Shown piece after piece: positions 7,859 through 17,284 of a stretch of DNA of 64,000 bases. The notes beneath the pieces are model-generated. The model searched no databases. It was given only the letters and a program-made list of their open reading frames with translations, and was not told where the DNA came from. Position numbers and translations under genes: made by a program. Source of the DNA: Chitinophagaceae bacterium (GTDB lineage: Bacteria; Bacteroidota; Bacteroidia; Chitinophagales; Chitinophagaceae); the NCBI GenBank assembly GCA_016710745.1, contig JADJVB010000013.1, positions 248,001-312,000 on the forward strand, read 5' to 3'. Numbering within the stretch: position 1 is the stretch's first letter; the number at the start of each line of letters is the position of its first letter.

Positions 7859-9259
7859 ATGCCGAATGAATTCTTCATACTGATGAAACCTGAACTGGTA
7901 TTAACCGGTATCATTTTCCTGCTCTTGTTTATTAAACTGGGCAAGGGGTTAAAAAATGATACATTATTGTTGCTGATCCAGGTTTTGCTATTGTTGAATT
8001 TTATAGGTGGATTTTTCTTTAACAAAGAAGGCGTTTTGTTTGATGGGATGTATCAAACCTCGGCTTTAATAGCGCTGCAAAAAAATATTTTAAGCCTGGC
8101 TGTATACCTTATCTCTTTGTTATTCGCCGATTGGTTTAAGAAACAAGAGCATATGCCGGAATTTTTCGTGTTGATGTTATCAGCCATGCTGGGCATGTTC
8201 TTCCTGATCTCCAGTGGAAATCTGCTGATGTTCTTTTTAGCGTTGGAACTGGCAACCATTCCGGTGGCGGCCATGGCCAATTTCGATCTGGATAAAAAAA
8301 GATCTTCAGAAGCCGCTATGAAAATGATCCTGTCATCGGCATTTTCTTCCGGTATATTATTATTTGGCATCTCTTTGGTTTATGGCTCAACGGGCAGTAT
8401 CAGTTTTGCTGAACTTCCTGGTTTATTAAACGGAAGCCCTTTGCAGATATTGGCCTTGGTGTTTTTGTTTTCAGCCTTTGCTTTTAAACTGTCCATTGTA
8501 CCTTTTCATTTATGGACCGCCGATGTATATGAAGGATCACCAATGGCAACAACTGCATTTTTGTCGGTGATATCCAAAGGAGCAGTAGCATTTATTTTCA
8601 TGGCTACCCTATACAAGGTTTTTCAACCCATGCATGAGGTATGGTATAATATGGTTATGATCTTATCCATTGCCACGATGGTTATTGGTAACCTGTTTGC
8701 TTTGCGGCAGCAGAATATTAAAAGGTTCCTTGCTTTTTCCTCCATCGCACAGGTTGGTTTTATTCTGGTTGGATTAAGCAGCAATTCAATTGAAGGAACA
8801 ACTTCGGTTGTTTATTTTATATTGATCTATGTATTCTCAAACCTGGCGGCATTTGGGGTGGCCGCAGCGATTGCGTCAAACACCGGTAAAGAAAACATTG
8901 ATGATTATAAGGGATTGTATAGAACCAATCCGTTCTTGAGCTGGGTGCTGGCCCTGGCCTTGTTTTCCCTGGCGGGTATTCCGCCCACGGCAGGTTTCTT
9001 TGGTAAATTATTCCTGTTAACAGCAGGGGCATCCAAGGGAAGTTTCCTGTTCATCACGATAGCTGCGTTGAACATGATCATCTCATTGTATTATTATTTG
9101 CGGGTGATACGTGCCGTGTTTATGGACCAGAATGACGAGCCAATCGAAAAAATAAGAATAGAGCCATCGGCCAAATTTGCATTGATGATCTGCGGAGCAG
9201 GTATTATTTTGGTTGGATTGTTGAGTTGGATCTATGATTATATTCAAAATCTGGTTTAG
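7859..9259 (+). CDS. nuoN: NADH-quinone oxidoreductase subunit N
   Basis: The third antiporter-like subunit of the membrane arm, 466 residues with a dense series of hydrophobic helices. Family landmarks are FFLALELATIPVAAM, KLSIVPFHLWTADVYEGSP and KRFLAFSSIAQVGFILVG. It is 62 bp after nuoM and is the last recognisable complex I gene of the cluster; a GTTTAG-type repeat follows. Confidence 0.95.
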   Translation: MPNEFFILMKPELVLTGIIFLLLFIKLGKGLKNDTLLLLIQVLLLLNFIGGFFFNKEGVLFDGMYQTSALIALQKNILSLAVYLISLLFADWFKKQEHMPEFFVLMLSAMLGMFFLISSGNLLMFFLALELATIPVAAMANFDLDKKRSSEAAMKMILSSAFSSGILLFGISLVYGSTGSISFAELPGLLNGSPLQILALVFLFSAFAFKLSIVPFHLWTADVYEGSPMATTAFLSVISKGAVAFIFMATLYKVFQPMHEVWYNMVMILSIATMVIGNLFALRQQNIKRFLAFSSIAQVGFILVGLSSNSIEGTTSVVYFILIYVFSNLAAFGVAAAIASNTGKENIDDYKGLYRTNPFLSWVLALALFSLAGIPPTAGFFGKLFLLTAGASKGSFLFITIAALNMIISLYYYLRVIRAVFMDQNDEPIEKIRIEPSAKFALMICGAGIILVGLLSWIYDYIQNLV

Positions 9260-9260
9260 A

Positions 9261-9345
9261 GGTTTAGAAGATTAGAAGTTTAGTGGGCAACTGATTTGAA
9301 TAACTCCTAAACCTCTGAACCCCTAAACTTATAAACCCCTAAACT
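9261..9345. repeat. GTTTAG/CTAAAC-rich intergenic repeat after nuoN
   Basis: Several GTTTAGAAG-like units on the left and CCTAAACC/CCCTAAACTT units on the right form an extended imperfect inverted repeat across the gap between nuoN and the next ORF. It resembles the nuoH-nuoI junction repeat. Confidence 0.55.
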
Positions 9346-9350
9346 TTCTT

Positions 9351-9749
9351 ATGGCAATAAATAAAAATCACGAATTTGAAGAACTGGACGGCGTTAAGTG
9401 TGGTATCGTAGAAAAGAGTGTATCGCCGGAAAGAGTTACCTTTTTAAAAAAATTACTCGAGTTCAATAAATATACTGTTGTTGTGGTTCCTTCACCTCCG
9501 CCAAAAGCAGCGCCTGCACCCGTAGTTAAAGTGGCCGAGGGGGAGGTTGCACCACCTGTGGCTCCCGAACCAGCGCCGCCATTGCCGGCTACATTTACCG
9601 TAGGCGTTACCGATTATACGTTCAATACCATCAACGCCATTTTTGGCCGGGCACTCAAAACCCCTAATGGCCACGTAGTTACTTTAGCTTACTGGCAACA
9701 GGAGGAAATGGTTAGTCACGATGAGATACCGTACTACGAGCATACCTGA
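9351..9749 (+). CDS. Uncharacterised protein with Pro/Ala-rich linker, downstream of nuoN
   Basis: I do not recognise this 132-residue protein. It has a polar N-terminal part (about residues 1-48, ending VVVVPSPPP), a Pro/Ala/Val-rich linker at about 48-82, and a compact C-terminal part with VGVTDYTFNTINAIFGRAL and many aromatic and acidic residues. There is no signal peptide, membrane segment or cysteine cluster. It follows nuoN on the same strand after a repeat and could be co-transcribed, so an accessory role near complex I is conceivable but unproven. Confidence 0.75.
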   Translation: MAINKNHEFEELDGVKCGIVEKSVSPERVTFLKKLLEFNKYTVVVVPSPPPKAAPAPVVKVAEGEVAPPVAPEPAPPLPATFTVGVTDYTFNTINAIFGRALKTPNGHVVTLAYWQQEEMVSHDEIPYYEHT

Positions 9750-9892
9750 GAATATTTTCGATTGTAATTCTTCATAGTCTTTACTGCATTACATTCTGTC
9801 TATATGACCAGAATCATTTTTTGCCATGAGTTATGTTTTGCCATATACTGGTAACATGGCGTAACTCTGTGTAGTCTAAAATATTTTGAATA

Positions 9893-12643
9893 ATGAAAAA
9901 AGATAAAAGGGCTGAAAAGTATATCTACTTCTTTGGCGGCGGCAAAGCCGATGGAAACGAATCCATGAAAAATCTGTTAGGTGGTAAAGGGGCCAACCTT
10001 GCCGAAATGGCGGGCCATCCAAAGCTAAAATTACCGGTACCTCCGGGCTTTACCGTAACCACAGATGTGTGTACATATTATTACAAGAATAAGAAAACAT
10101 ATCCAAGGGCCATTAAATTACAAGTGGATGAGGCTATGGCAAAAATGGAAAAGCTCACTGCAAAAAAATTCGGTGATGAAAAAAATCCATTACTGGTGTC
10201 TATCCGCTCGGGTGCCAGGCGTAGTATGCCCGGTATGATGGAAACGGTGTTAAATGTTGGACTGAATGAGAAAACCATTGTCGGCCTGATAGCACAAAGT
10301 GGTGATGAACGCTTTGCCTATGATGCCTACAGGCGGTTGATCATGATGTATGCCGATGTGGTGATGGAAAAGGGGAACGCGATTGAAGTTAAAGGGGATA
10401 AGGGAATACGCAAAATACTGGAAGAAAAACTGGGCCATATTAAAAAGAAGCAAGGGTATGCAAGCGACACGGAACTTACGGTTGCTGAATTGAAGGAACT
10501 GGTGACCGATTACAAAAAAACGATCAAAAAAGTATTGGGTAAAGATTTTCCGGAAGACCCCCGGGAACAAATGTGGGGCGGTATTGGTGCCGTGTTCAGC
10601 AGCTGGAATGGCAAGCGGGCAATAGAATACCGCCGCATTGAAAAGATACCCGACGAATGGGGTACCGCGGTAAATGTACAGGCGATGGTGTTTGGCAATA
10701 TGGGTAATGATAGTTGTACCGGCGTAGCTTTTACCCGTAATCCCGGTAGCGGAGAGAATAAATTTTACGGCGAATATTTGGTAAATGCACAGGGTGAAGA
10801 CGTGGTGGCGGGTATCCGCACACCGGCTCCCGTGAATCAATATTCCATGAATGCACAGAGTAAACAGTTTACTTCGCTCGAAAAATTAATGCCGGCTTTG
10901 TACAAGGAATTATACGGTTTTCAAAAAAGACTGGAGCATCATTATAAAGATATGCAGGATATTGAGTTCACCATTGAAAAGGGAAAGCTCTTTATGCTGC
11001 AATGCCGTGTTGGTAAACGCAATGGCATTGCCGCCGTGAGGATGGCTACCGAAATGCATAAAGAGAAACTGATCGACACAAAGACGGCTATCATGCGGGT
11101 GGCACCCAACCAGCTCATTGAATTATTGCTTCCCATGCTCGATCCAAAAGTAGAGCTGCTCACCAGGCCTATTGCCAAAGGATTGCCCGCTGGTCCGGGT
11201 GGAGCAAAGGGCCGTGCGGTGTTTTCTTCAGATGACGCCGTGGCTTGGGCACTTAAAGGAGAAAAGGTTATCCTGGTACGGGAGGAAACATCACCCGAGG
11301 ATGTGGATGGTATGCATAAGGCTGAAGCCATTCTTACCACAAAAGGAGGTATGACATCGCATGCGGCACTGGTGGCCAGGGGATGGGGAAAATGCTGTAT
11401 AGTGGGCTGTGGTGATATTGAAATTCACAACGATACAAAAACATTTCATGCCAAACATGGTGTGATCATCAAAGAAGGCGATTGGATCAGCCTGAACGGA
11501 ACCAGGGGATTGGTGTATGAGGGCAGTATGTCGTTAACAGCTGTTGACATCAATAAAAATCAATCCTATAAGGATTTGATGAAGCTGGTAGATAAGAAAA
11601 AAACCATGGGCGTGAGAACAAATGCCGAAACGCCCGAAGATGCTGCACAGGCTATGGCTTTTGGTGCAGAAGGCATTGGCCTGTTTCGCACCGAACATAT
11701 GTTTTATGGAGAGGGAAGTGAACAGCCTTTGTTCCTGCTTCGGAAAATGATCGTGAGTAAAACTGAAAAAGAACGTCGTTCGGCATTGAATGAATTGTTC
11801 AAATTTGTAAAAAAAGATATTAAAGACACGTTGATGGTTATGAAGGGTCGCCCGGTAACCATTCGCCTGCTGGATCCGCCATTACACGAGTTCGTGCCGC
11901 ACGATTCGGAAAAATTACATCATCTGAGTAAAGAACTGCACATCAGCATGAGTATGTTGAAAAGAAGGGTGCTGGCACTGCATGAAAATAATCCCATGCT
12001 GGGGCATCGGGGTGTGCGGCTGGGTATCAGTTACCCCGAGATCACCGAAATGCAGGTGAGGGCTATATTTGAAGCCACTGCCGAAATACTGAAAGCGGGG
12101 AAAAAAGCATTCCCAGAAATTATGGTGCCGGTTACCGTTACGGTAAATGAGCTGAGCCATCAAAAAGAGATTGTAGACAGGGTATATAAAGAGGTATGTG
12201 AAAAAATGAAAATGAAGAAGATACCCTATCTGTATGGCACCATGATAGAAACACCAAGAGCCGCTATCCGCGCAGAGTTGATGGCACATGTGGCCGACTT
12301 CTTCAGTTACGGAACCAACGACCTTACACAAATGAGTTTTGGTTTCAGCCGGGATGATATTGGCGGGTTCCTGCCAAAATACCTTGATCTGAAAATACTG
12401 CCTTATGATCCATTCCAAACCATCGACCAGGATGGGGTGGGCGAACTCATTCGTTCCGGATTGGAACGCGGCCGAAAAGCAAAGCCTCATCTTAAAGTGG
12501 GGATCTGTGGTGAGCACGGTGGAGATGCGGATAGTGTAAAATTTTGTCACCGCATCGGAATGACCTATGTAAGCTGTTCGCCTTTCAGGGTGCCGATCGC
12601 ACGGTTGGCCGCCGCCCAGGCCGCGCTTGAAAGCGGTAAATAG
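9893..12643 (+). CDS. ppdK: Pyruvate, phosphate dikinase
   Basis: A 916-residue cytoplasmic enzyme converting pyruvate, ATP and phosphate to phosphoenolpyruvate, AMP and pyrophosphate, reversibly. The N-terminal ATP-grasp domain starts with LLGGKGANLAEM and contains SIRSGARRSMPGMMETVLN. The phosphohistidine domain has KGGMTSHAALVARGWGKC with the catalytic His at about residue 490. The C-terminal PEP/pyruvate barrel has FRTEHMF, ETPRA, YGTNDLTQMSFGFSRDD and the catalytic cysteine in GICGEHGG. Length is close to the bacterial norm. It converges on the pyruvate oxidoreductase operon and shares a terminator with it. Confidence 0.97.
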   Translation: MKKDKRAEKYIYFFGGGKADGNESMKNLLGGKGANLAEMAGHPKLKLPVPPGFTVTTDVCTYYYKNKKTYPRAIKLQVDEAMAKMEKLTAKKFGDEKNPLLVSIRSGARRSMPGMMETVLNVGLNEKTIVGLIAQSGDERFAYDAYRRLIMMYADVVMEKGNAIEVKGDKGIRKILEEKLGHIKKKQGYASDTELTVAELKELVTDYKKTIKKVLGKDFPEDPREQMWGGIGAVFSSWNGKRAIEYRRIEKIPDEWGTAVNVQAMVFGNMGNDSCTGVAFTRNPGSGENKFYGEYLVNAQGEDVVAGIRTPAPVNQYSMNAQSKQFTSLEKLMPALYKELYGFQKRLEHHYKDMQDIEFTIEKGKLFMLQCRVGKRNGIAAVRMATEMHKEKLIDTKTAIMRVAPNQLIELLLPMLDPKVELLTRPIAKGLPAGPGGAKGRAVFSSDDAVAWALKGEKVILVREETSPEDVDGMHKAEAILTTKGGMTSHAALVARGWGKCCIVGCGDIEIHNDTKTFHAKHGVIIKEGDWISLNGTRGLVYEGSMSLTAVDINKNQSYKDLMKLVDKKKTMGVRTNAETPEDAAQAMAFGAEGIGLFRTEHMFYGEGSEQPLFLLRKMIVSKTEKERRSALNELFKFVKKDIKDTLMVMKGRPVTIRLLDPPLHEFVPHDSEKLHHLSKELHISMSMLKRRVLALHENNPMLGHRGVRLGISYPEITEMQVRAIFEATAEILKAGKKAFPEIMVPVTVTVNELSHQKEIVDRVYKEVCEKMKMKKIPYLYGTMIETPRAAIRAELMAHVADFFSYGTNDLTQMSFGFSRDDIGGFLPKYLDLKILPYDPFQTIDQDGVGELIRSGLERGRKAKPHLKVGICGEHGGDADSVKFCHRIGMTYVSCSPFRVPIARLAAAQAALESGK

Positions 12644-12652
12644 GCAATACAA

Positions 12653-12690
12653 AAAAGGCTGCCGGCAAATTAATTTGCCGGCAGCCTTTT
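12653..12690. terminator. Bidirectional terminator between ppdK and the pyruvate oxidoreductase operon
   Basis: A perfect 38-bp palindrome centred at 12671/12672, with A-run and T-run edges in both orientations and a GC-rich core (GGCTGCCGGC). It lies 9 bp after the ppdK stop and 11 bp before the stop of the convergent minus-strand gene, an ideal arrangement for two-way intrinsic termination. Confidence 0.9.
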
Positions 12691-12701
12691 ATTTTCAACC
12701 T

Positions 12702-13691
12702 TTATTTTACACTGTCCAGTATTTTCATATAGTTAACCCGCTCATAGCCGGTTGGATCGGAAATATCCTGCTGGCTCATGATTCCTTTGAAGCCCTTAAT
12801 ATTTTCAAATTCTTTTGAAAACATCCAGCTCTCCAGTTCCCGGTTCATTGTTTTTATATAACCGATGCCATGTTTATATAAGGCGGAGGCGGTCATAGCC
12901 ACATCGGCACCAGCCAGTATATATTTAATTACTTCAATTGAACTTTGTACACCGGTTGTTGCTGCCAGTGAAAGTGACACCCTGCCATACAAAAGAGCGA
13001 TCCAAAGAAGCGGTAATTTGATCTCATCTGCTTCACTGTAACGAATATCATGAACCAATGATAATTTGTTGATATCAAAATCGGGTTGGTAAAACCGATT
13101 GAACAAAACCAAAGCGTCGGCCTTATATTCCTGCATGCGCAAAGCCATATTGCCCATGGCACTGAAATAAGGATTGAGTTTTACAGCGACCGGTATTTTC
13201 ACGGTTGCTTTTACCTCGTCAATGATATTTAAATACCGGTGTTCAACAGCGGCCGATGATAAACTTACATCTGCCGGAATAAAAAATATATTCACTTCCA
13301 GGCCATCTGCACCAGCCTGTTCCATTTGCCGGGCATAGCTGATCCATCCTTCATTGCTTATACCGTTCAAACTGGCGATGATGGGGATCTTTACCCGTTC
13401 CTTCACCTTTCGGATCTTTTCCAGATACTGTTCGGATCCTTTGTTGTACTCATCCAGGTCGGGAAAAAAATCGCTGGCTTCAGCGAACATATTATTGGTG
13501 CTTCTTAAAACCGCTTCGTACCTGGCTTCATCTTTTTTTATCTGTTCTTCAAATAATGAATAGAGCACCACGGCACCGGCACCGGCATCTTCCATTTGAA
13601 CAATATTGTCGATATTTTCTGATAAAGTACATGCCGAAACCACTACCGGTGATCTCAGTTTTAAACCCATGTACGTAGTTTCTATGCTCAT
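12702..13691 (-). CDS. Dihydroorotate dehydrogenase-like flavoprotein
   Basis: A 329-residue TIM-barrel protein of the dihydroorotate dehydrogenase-like group, close to the family linked with pyruvate:flavodoxin oxidoreductases and PreA-type dihydropyrimidine dehydrogenases. FMN-binding elements are visible (KIPIIASLNG, KIPVAVKLNPYF, AATTGVQSS). At the position of the class 1A catalytic NxSCPN segment it reads VNIFFIPAD, so the active-site cysteine is missing and true dihydroorotate oxidation is doubtful. It is the last gene of a four-ORF minus-strand operon, 17 bp after the oxidoreductase. Confidence 0.88.
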   Translation of the reverse strand: MSIETTYMGLKLRSPVVVSACTLSENIDNIVQMEDAGAGAVVLYSLFEEQIKKDEARYEAVLRSTNNMFAEASDFFPDLDEYNKGSEQYLEKIRKVKERVKIPIIASLNGISNEGWISYARQMEQAGADGLEVNIFFIPADVSLSSAAVEHRYLNIIDEVKATVKIPVAVKLNPYFSAMGNMALRMQEYKADALVLFNRFYQPDFDINKLSLVHDIRYSEADEIKLPLLWIALLYGRVSLSLAATTGVQSSIEVIKYILAGADVAMTASALYKHGIGYIKTMNRELESWMFSKEFENIKGFKGIMSQQDISDPTGYERVNYMKILDSVK

Positions 13692-13708
13692 AAAAATATT
13701 TTTTATGG

Positions 13709-16117
13709 TTAAGCAATCGGTATAAAATCACTGGCGGATTTAGTGGCCAGCTCTTCATAATTTTTCCATCTCAGGTTCACCATATCCTGCGCCAGGGTCA
13801 TCAATTCTTCAGCCTCTTCAGGATTTGTTTGCGTTAGCACCTTATATCTTAATTCTTTATAGGCAAATTCTTTTAGTGGTATTACCGGCCTGGTAGAATC
13901 CAGGATGAACGGGTTCAGTTTTTTCTTGCGTAATACCGGGTTATACCTTACCAATGGCCAGTAACCACTTGCCACAGCGGCGTTTTGTTGCGTAAGGCCA
14001 TCTTTGAGATCATAGCCATGTGCTATACAATGGCTGTATGCCAATATGAGAGAAGGTCCATCATAAGCTTCTGCCTCTCTCATCGCCAACATTGCCTGTT
14101 GGGGATTGGCGCCAAATGCGATCCTGGCCACGTACACATTACCATAAGAAATGGCCTGCATGGCTAAATCTTTTTTACCGCCACGTTTACCGGCAGCCGC
14201 AAATTTTGCGGTTGCTGCTGTTGGTGTTGCTTTGGAACTTTGTCCGCCGGTATTGCTGTACACTTCGGTATCCAGCACCAGGATATTTATATTTCTTCCG
14301 CTGGCCAACGCATGGTCTAATCCGCCATAACCAATATCATAAGCCCATCCATCGCCGCCTACCAGCCATACACTGCGGTGCACCAGTTGCTCGCAAACCG
14401 ATAACAAATGTTTGGCATCATCATCATCGATGTCGTGCAATTTTTGTTTCAGATCCTGTATTCTGATACGCTGTTTTGCAATATCTGATTCCTGTAACTG
14501 TGAACTGTTCATGATGTCTTCTACAAATTGTTCACCCAGTTTAGGAGCCAGTTTTTTCAAATACCGGTGCGCCATGGCGAGTTGCTGATCAGCCGTAATG
14601 CGCATCCCCAAACCGAATTCGGCATTATCTTCAAAAAGTGAATTAGACCAGGCCGGTCCCTGCCCCGCTGCATTCATGGTCCAGGGCGTAGTAGGTAAAT
14701 TACCGCCATAAATAGAAGAACAGCCGGTTGCATTGGCAACGAGTAACCGATCGCCAAATAACTGCGATAGTAATTTTAAATAGGGTGTTTCGCCGCAACC
14801 GGCACAGGCGCCCGAAAATTCGAACAGCGGTTCCATGAACTGCGCGCCATGCACCGTAGAGAAATTAATTTCGGAGCGGTTGTTCCACGGGAGGTCTTCA
14901 AAGAAACTGATCCGTTCTTTTATTTTTGACGTATCAGGTTCTTTGGCAGCCATATTGATGGCTTTGAAGGAGCGGTCTACGAGGTCAGTGGCCGGACAAA
15001 CTTCCACGCATAAATTACAACCGGTACAATCTTCGGTGTATATCTGTAAGGTATATTTCGTTTCGGGAAAACCCCTTGAATTAATGGGCGCTGATTGAAA
15101 TCCTTCGGGGGCTTTTTTTAAGAATCCTTCGTTGTAAAATTTGGCCCGTATCACACTATGCGGACAAACAAACGCGCAGTTGCCACATTGAATGCACAAA
15201 TCAGGTTCCCATATGGGTACCTGGTCGCTGATATTTCGTTTCTCCCATTTGGTGGTACCGCTGGGATAGGTTCCGTCGATCGACATTTTGCTAACCGGTA
15301 ATTCATCGCCATGTCCCGCCATCATCATAGCCGTTACTTCTTTTACAAAATCGGGTGCATCGGCACCAACAACAGCAAGCATCCCGGCTGTTGAACTGGC
15401 TTTGGCAGGAATGGTTACTTCGTGCAAATTTGCCACGGTGGAATCTACTGCTTCAAAGTTTTTTTCAACAACAGCTTTTCCCTTTTTGGAATAGGTTTTC
15501 TCAATAGCATGTTTGATCTGTTCAATCGCTTCTGCCTTGGGCAGCACGCCGCTTAATGCAAAATAGCAGGTTTGCATAATGGTATTGATTCTGCCATTCA
15601 TGCCGGTATCCCGGGCAACCGTATTGGCATCAATAACATAGAATGACAGTTTTTTGCTGATGATCTCCTGTTGAAAAAAACCGGGTAAATGACTCCAAAC
15701 TTCGTCTTTATCATAAGGACTGTTCAACAAAAAAGTGCCTCCTTCTTTGATAAAATTCAGCATCTCAACTTTTTCGGTAAAGTTGAACTGGTGACAGGCG
15801 ATGAAATTGGCCTTGCTGATCAGGTAAGGTGCCCTGATGGGTTTTGGGCCGAAGCGCAAATGCGAAACCGTTCTGGCCCCTGATTTTTTTGAATCGTACA
15901 CAAAATATCCCTGAGCAAAAAGATCGGTATTTTCTCCAATGATCTTAATGGTATTTTTATTGGCACCAACGGTACCATCGGCACCCAGCCCAAAAAACAA
16001 TCCCTGCCGCCATTCCGATTCGTCTAAAGTATAAGATTCATCATACGTGAGGCTGGTATGGGTAACATCATCATTGATACCGATGGTAAAATTATTTTTG
16101 GGATGATCTTTTTTCAA
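13709..16117 (-). CDS. nifJ: Pyruvate:ferredoxin/flavodoxin oxidoreductase, C-terminal part (frameshifted gene)
   Basis: This 802-residue ORF is the downstream two thirds of a NifJ-type enzyme, which oxidises pyruvate with CoA to acetyl-CoA and CO2 and reduces ferredoxin or flavodoxin. It contains the gamma domain, the EKR element (TKWEKRNISDQVP), two [4Fe-4S] motifs (CIQCGNCAFVCP near residue 305, CTGCNLCVEVCP near 360), the proximal-cluster start CAGCGETPY near 435 and the thiamine diphosphate motif GDGWAYDIGYGG near 585. The apparent TTG start at 16117 is internal: restoring one base in the T4 run (16124-16127) joins it to the preceding ORF, giving one 1191-residue protein of normal NifJ length. 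Confidence 0.93.
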   Translation of the reverse strand: MKKDHPKNNFTIGINDDVTHTSLTYDESYTLDESEWRQGLFFGLGADGTVGANKNTIKIIGENTDLFAQGYFVYDSKKSGARTVSHLRFGPKPIRAPYLISKANFIACHQFNFTEKVEMLNFIKEGGTFLLNSPYDKDEVWSHLPGFFQQEIISKKLSFYVIDANTVARDTGMNGRINTIMQTCYFALSGVLPKAEAIEQIKHAIEKTYSKKGKAVVEKNFEAVDSTVANLHEVTIPAKASSTAGMLAVVGADAPDFVKEVTAMMMAGHGDELPVSKMSIDGTYPSGTTKWEKRNISDQVPIWEPDLCIQCGNCAFVCPHSVIRAKFYNEGFLKKAPEGFQSAPINSRGFPETKYTLQIYTEDCTGCNLCVEVCPATDLVDRSFKAINMAAKEPDTSKIKERISFFEDLPWNNRSEINFSTVHGAQFMEPLFEFSGACAGCGETPYLKLLSQLFGDRLLVANATGCSSIYGGNLPTTPWTMNAAGQGPAWSNSLFEDNAEFGLGMRITADQQLAMAHRYLKKLAPKLGEQFVEDIMNSSQLQESDIAKQRIRIQDLKQKLHDIDDDDAKHLLSVCEQLVHRSVWLVGGDGWAYDIGYGGLDHALASGRNINILVLDTEVYSNTGGQSSKATPTAATAKFAAAGKRGGKKDLAMQAISYGNVYVARIAFGANPQQAMLAMREAEAYDGPSLILAYSHCIAHGYDLKDGLTQQNAAVASGYWPLVRYNPVLRKKKLNPFILDSTRPVIPLKEFAYKELRYKVLTQTNPEEAEELMTLAQDMVNLRWKNYEELATKSASDFIPIA

Positions 16118-17283
16118 TTCGTCAAAACGCCTTTCACCATGGCTGGTGTAAATTCTTTGGATGAAAGGCCATACCGGCCACCAACAATATTGGGCAATTG
16201 TTTGATCTTTCCCTGTTGTAATGCACTAACCAAAGTTGACAACACATCCTGGTACATGGGTTCGCCCGATGCGCCGGATTCTTTTGTACGGTCTAAAACA
16301 GCCATTGATTTTACAGATGCAGGCAGGGCTTTAATAAAATGTTCCAGCGAGAATGGGCGATATAAACGTACTTGAATTACACCGGTCTTTTCGCCCGCTG
16401 CATTTAATGCCTGAACAGTTTCCGAAACGGTTTCACCACCCGATCCCATAATAATGATCAGCCGCTCAGCATCTTTGGCACCGGTGTATTCAAACAGGTC
16501 ATATTTTCTGCCCGTCATTTTTCCGAAAGCCGTCATTACTTCATCAACGATGCCGGGCGTGTTATCATAAAACTGATTTACGGTTTCCCTGCTCTGAAAA
16601 TATACATCCGGATTTTGAGCCGTGCCACGTATAAACGGATGATCGGGATTCAATGCTCTTTTGCGGTGTGCAAATACATATTCATCCGGGATCATTTTTT
16701 TGATCTGTTCATCTGTTAGCAATTCCAGTTTGTTCACTTCGTGCGATGTGCGAAAGCCATCAAAGAAATGCATAAAAGGAATTCTTGACCTCAGCGTGGC
16801 CGCCTGTGCAATCAACGCAAAATCATGCGCTTCCTGCACAGAGGCGGAGCCGAGTATAGCAAATCCGGTTGTTCTGGCGGCCATCACATCCTGGTGATCG
16901 CCAAAAATAGAAAGTCCCTGTGCTGCCAGCGAACGGGCTGCAATATGAAATACAGCAGGTGTAAGTTCCCCCGCAATTTTATACATGTTGGGCAGCATGA
17001 GCATCAGGCCCTGTGATGCAGTAAAAGTTGTTGTTAAAGCACCGGTTTGTAAAGCGCCATGTACCGTACCTGCAGCACCACCCTCACTTTGCATTTCCAT
17101 CACATCGGGTATATTACCCCAAATATTTTTGATGCCTTTGGCACTCCATTCATCGGCCAGTTCGGCCATGGTTGATGATGGCGTTATCGGGTAAATGGCA
17201 CATACCTCGTTAACCCGGTAAGCAACATAGGCGGCTGCTTCATTTCCATCGATCGTGGCTATTAATTTATTTTTCGTGGGCAT
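16114..17283 (-). CDS. nifJ: Pyruvate:ferredoxin/flavodoxin oxidoreductase, N-terminal part (frameshifted gene)
   Basis: This 389-residue ORF carries the N-terminal pyrimidine-binding domain (YPITPSSTMAELADEW, substrate segment GALTTTFTASQGL) and domain II (LIIIMGSGGETVSETVQAL, RLYRPFS). NifJ proteins are normally one chain. Here the frame runs VKGVLTN-stop, while the -1 frame reads DELKKDHPK directly into the next ORF. One missing base in the homopolymer at 16124-16127 explains the break. A genuine split enzyme or ribosomal frameshifting is possible but less likely. Confidence 0.93.
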   Translation of the reverse strand: MPTKNKLIATIDGNEAAAYVAYRVNEVCAIYPITPSSTMAELADEWSAKGIKNIWGNIPDVMEMQSEGGAAGTVHGALQTGALTTTFTASQGLMLMLPNMYKIAGELTPAVFHIAARSLAAQGLSIFGDHQDVMAARTTGFAILGSASVQEAHDFALIAQAATLRSRIPFMHFFDGFRTSHEVNKLELLTDEQIKKMIPDEYVFAHRKRALNPDHPFIRGTAQNPDVYFQSRETVNQFYDNTPGIVDEVMTAFGKMTGRKYDLFEYTGAKDAERLIIIMGSGGETVSETVQALNAAGEKTGVIQVRLYRPFSLEHFIKALPASVKSMAVLDRTKESGASGEPMYQDVLSTLVSALQQGKIKQLPNIVGGRYGLSSKEFTPAMVKGVLTN

Positions 17284-17284
17284 C

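Noticed and set aside
10250..10840. 196-codon minus-strand ORF
   Set aside because: Antisense to the ppdK ATP-grasp domain, with no recognisable motif.
11915..12652. 245-codon minus-strand ORF
   Set aside because: Antisense to the conserved C-terminal domain of ppdK; composition (His, Phe, Tyr, Cys-rich) is that of a shadow frame.
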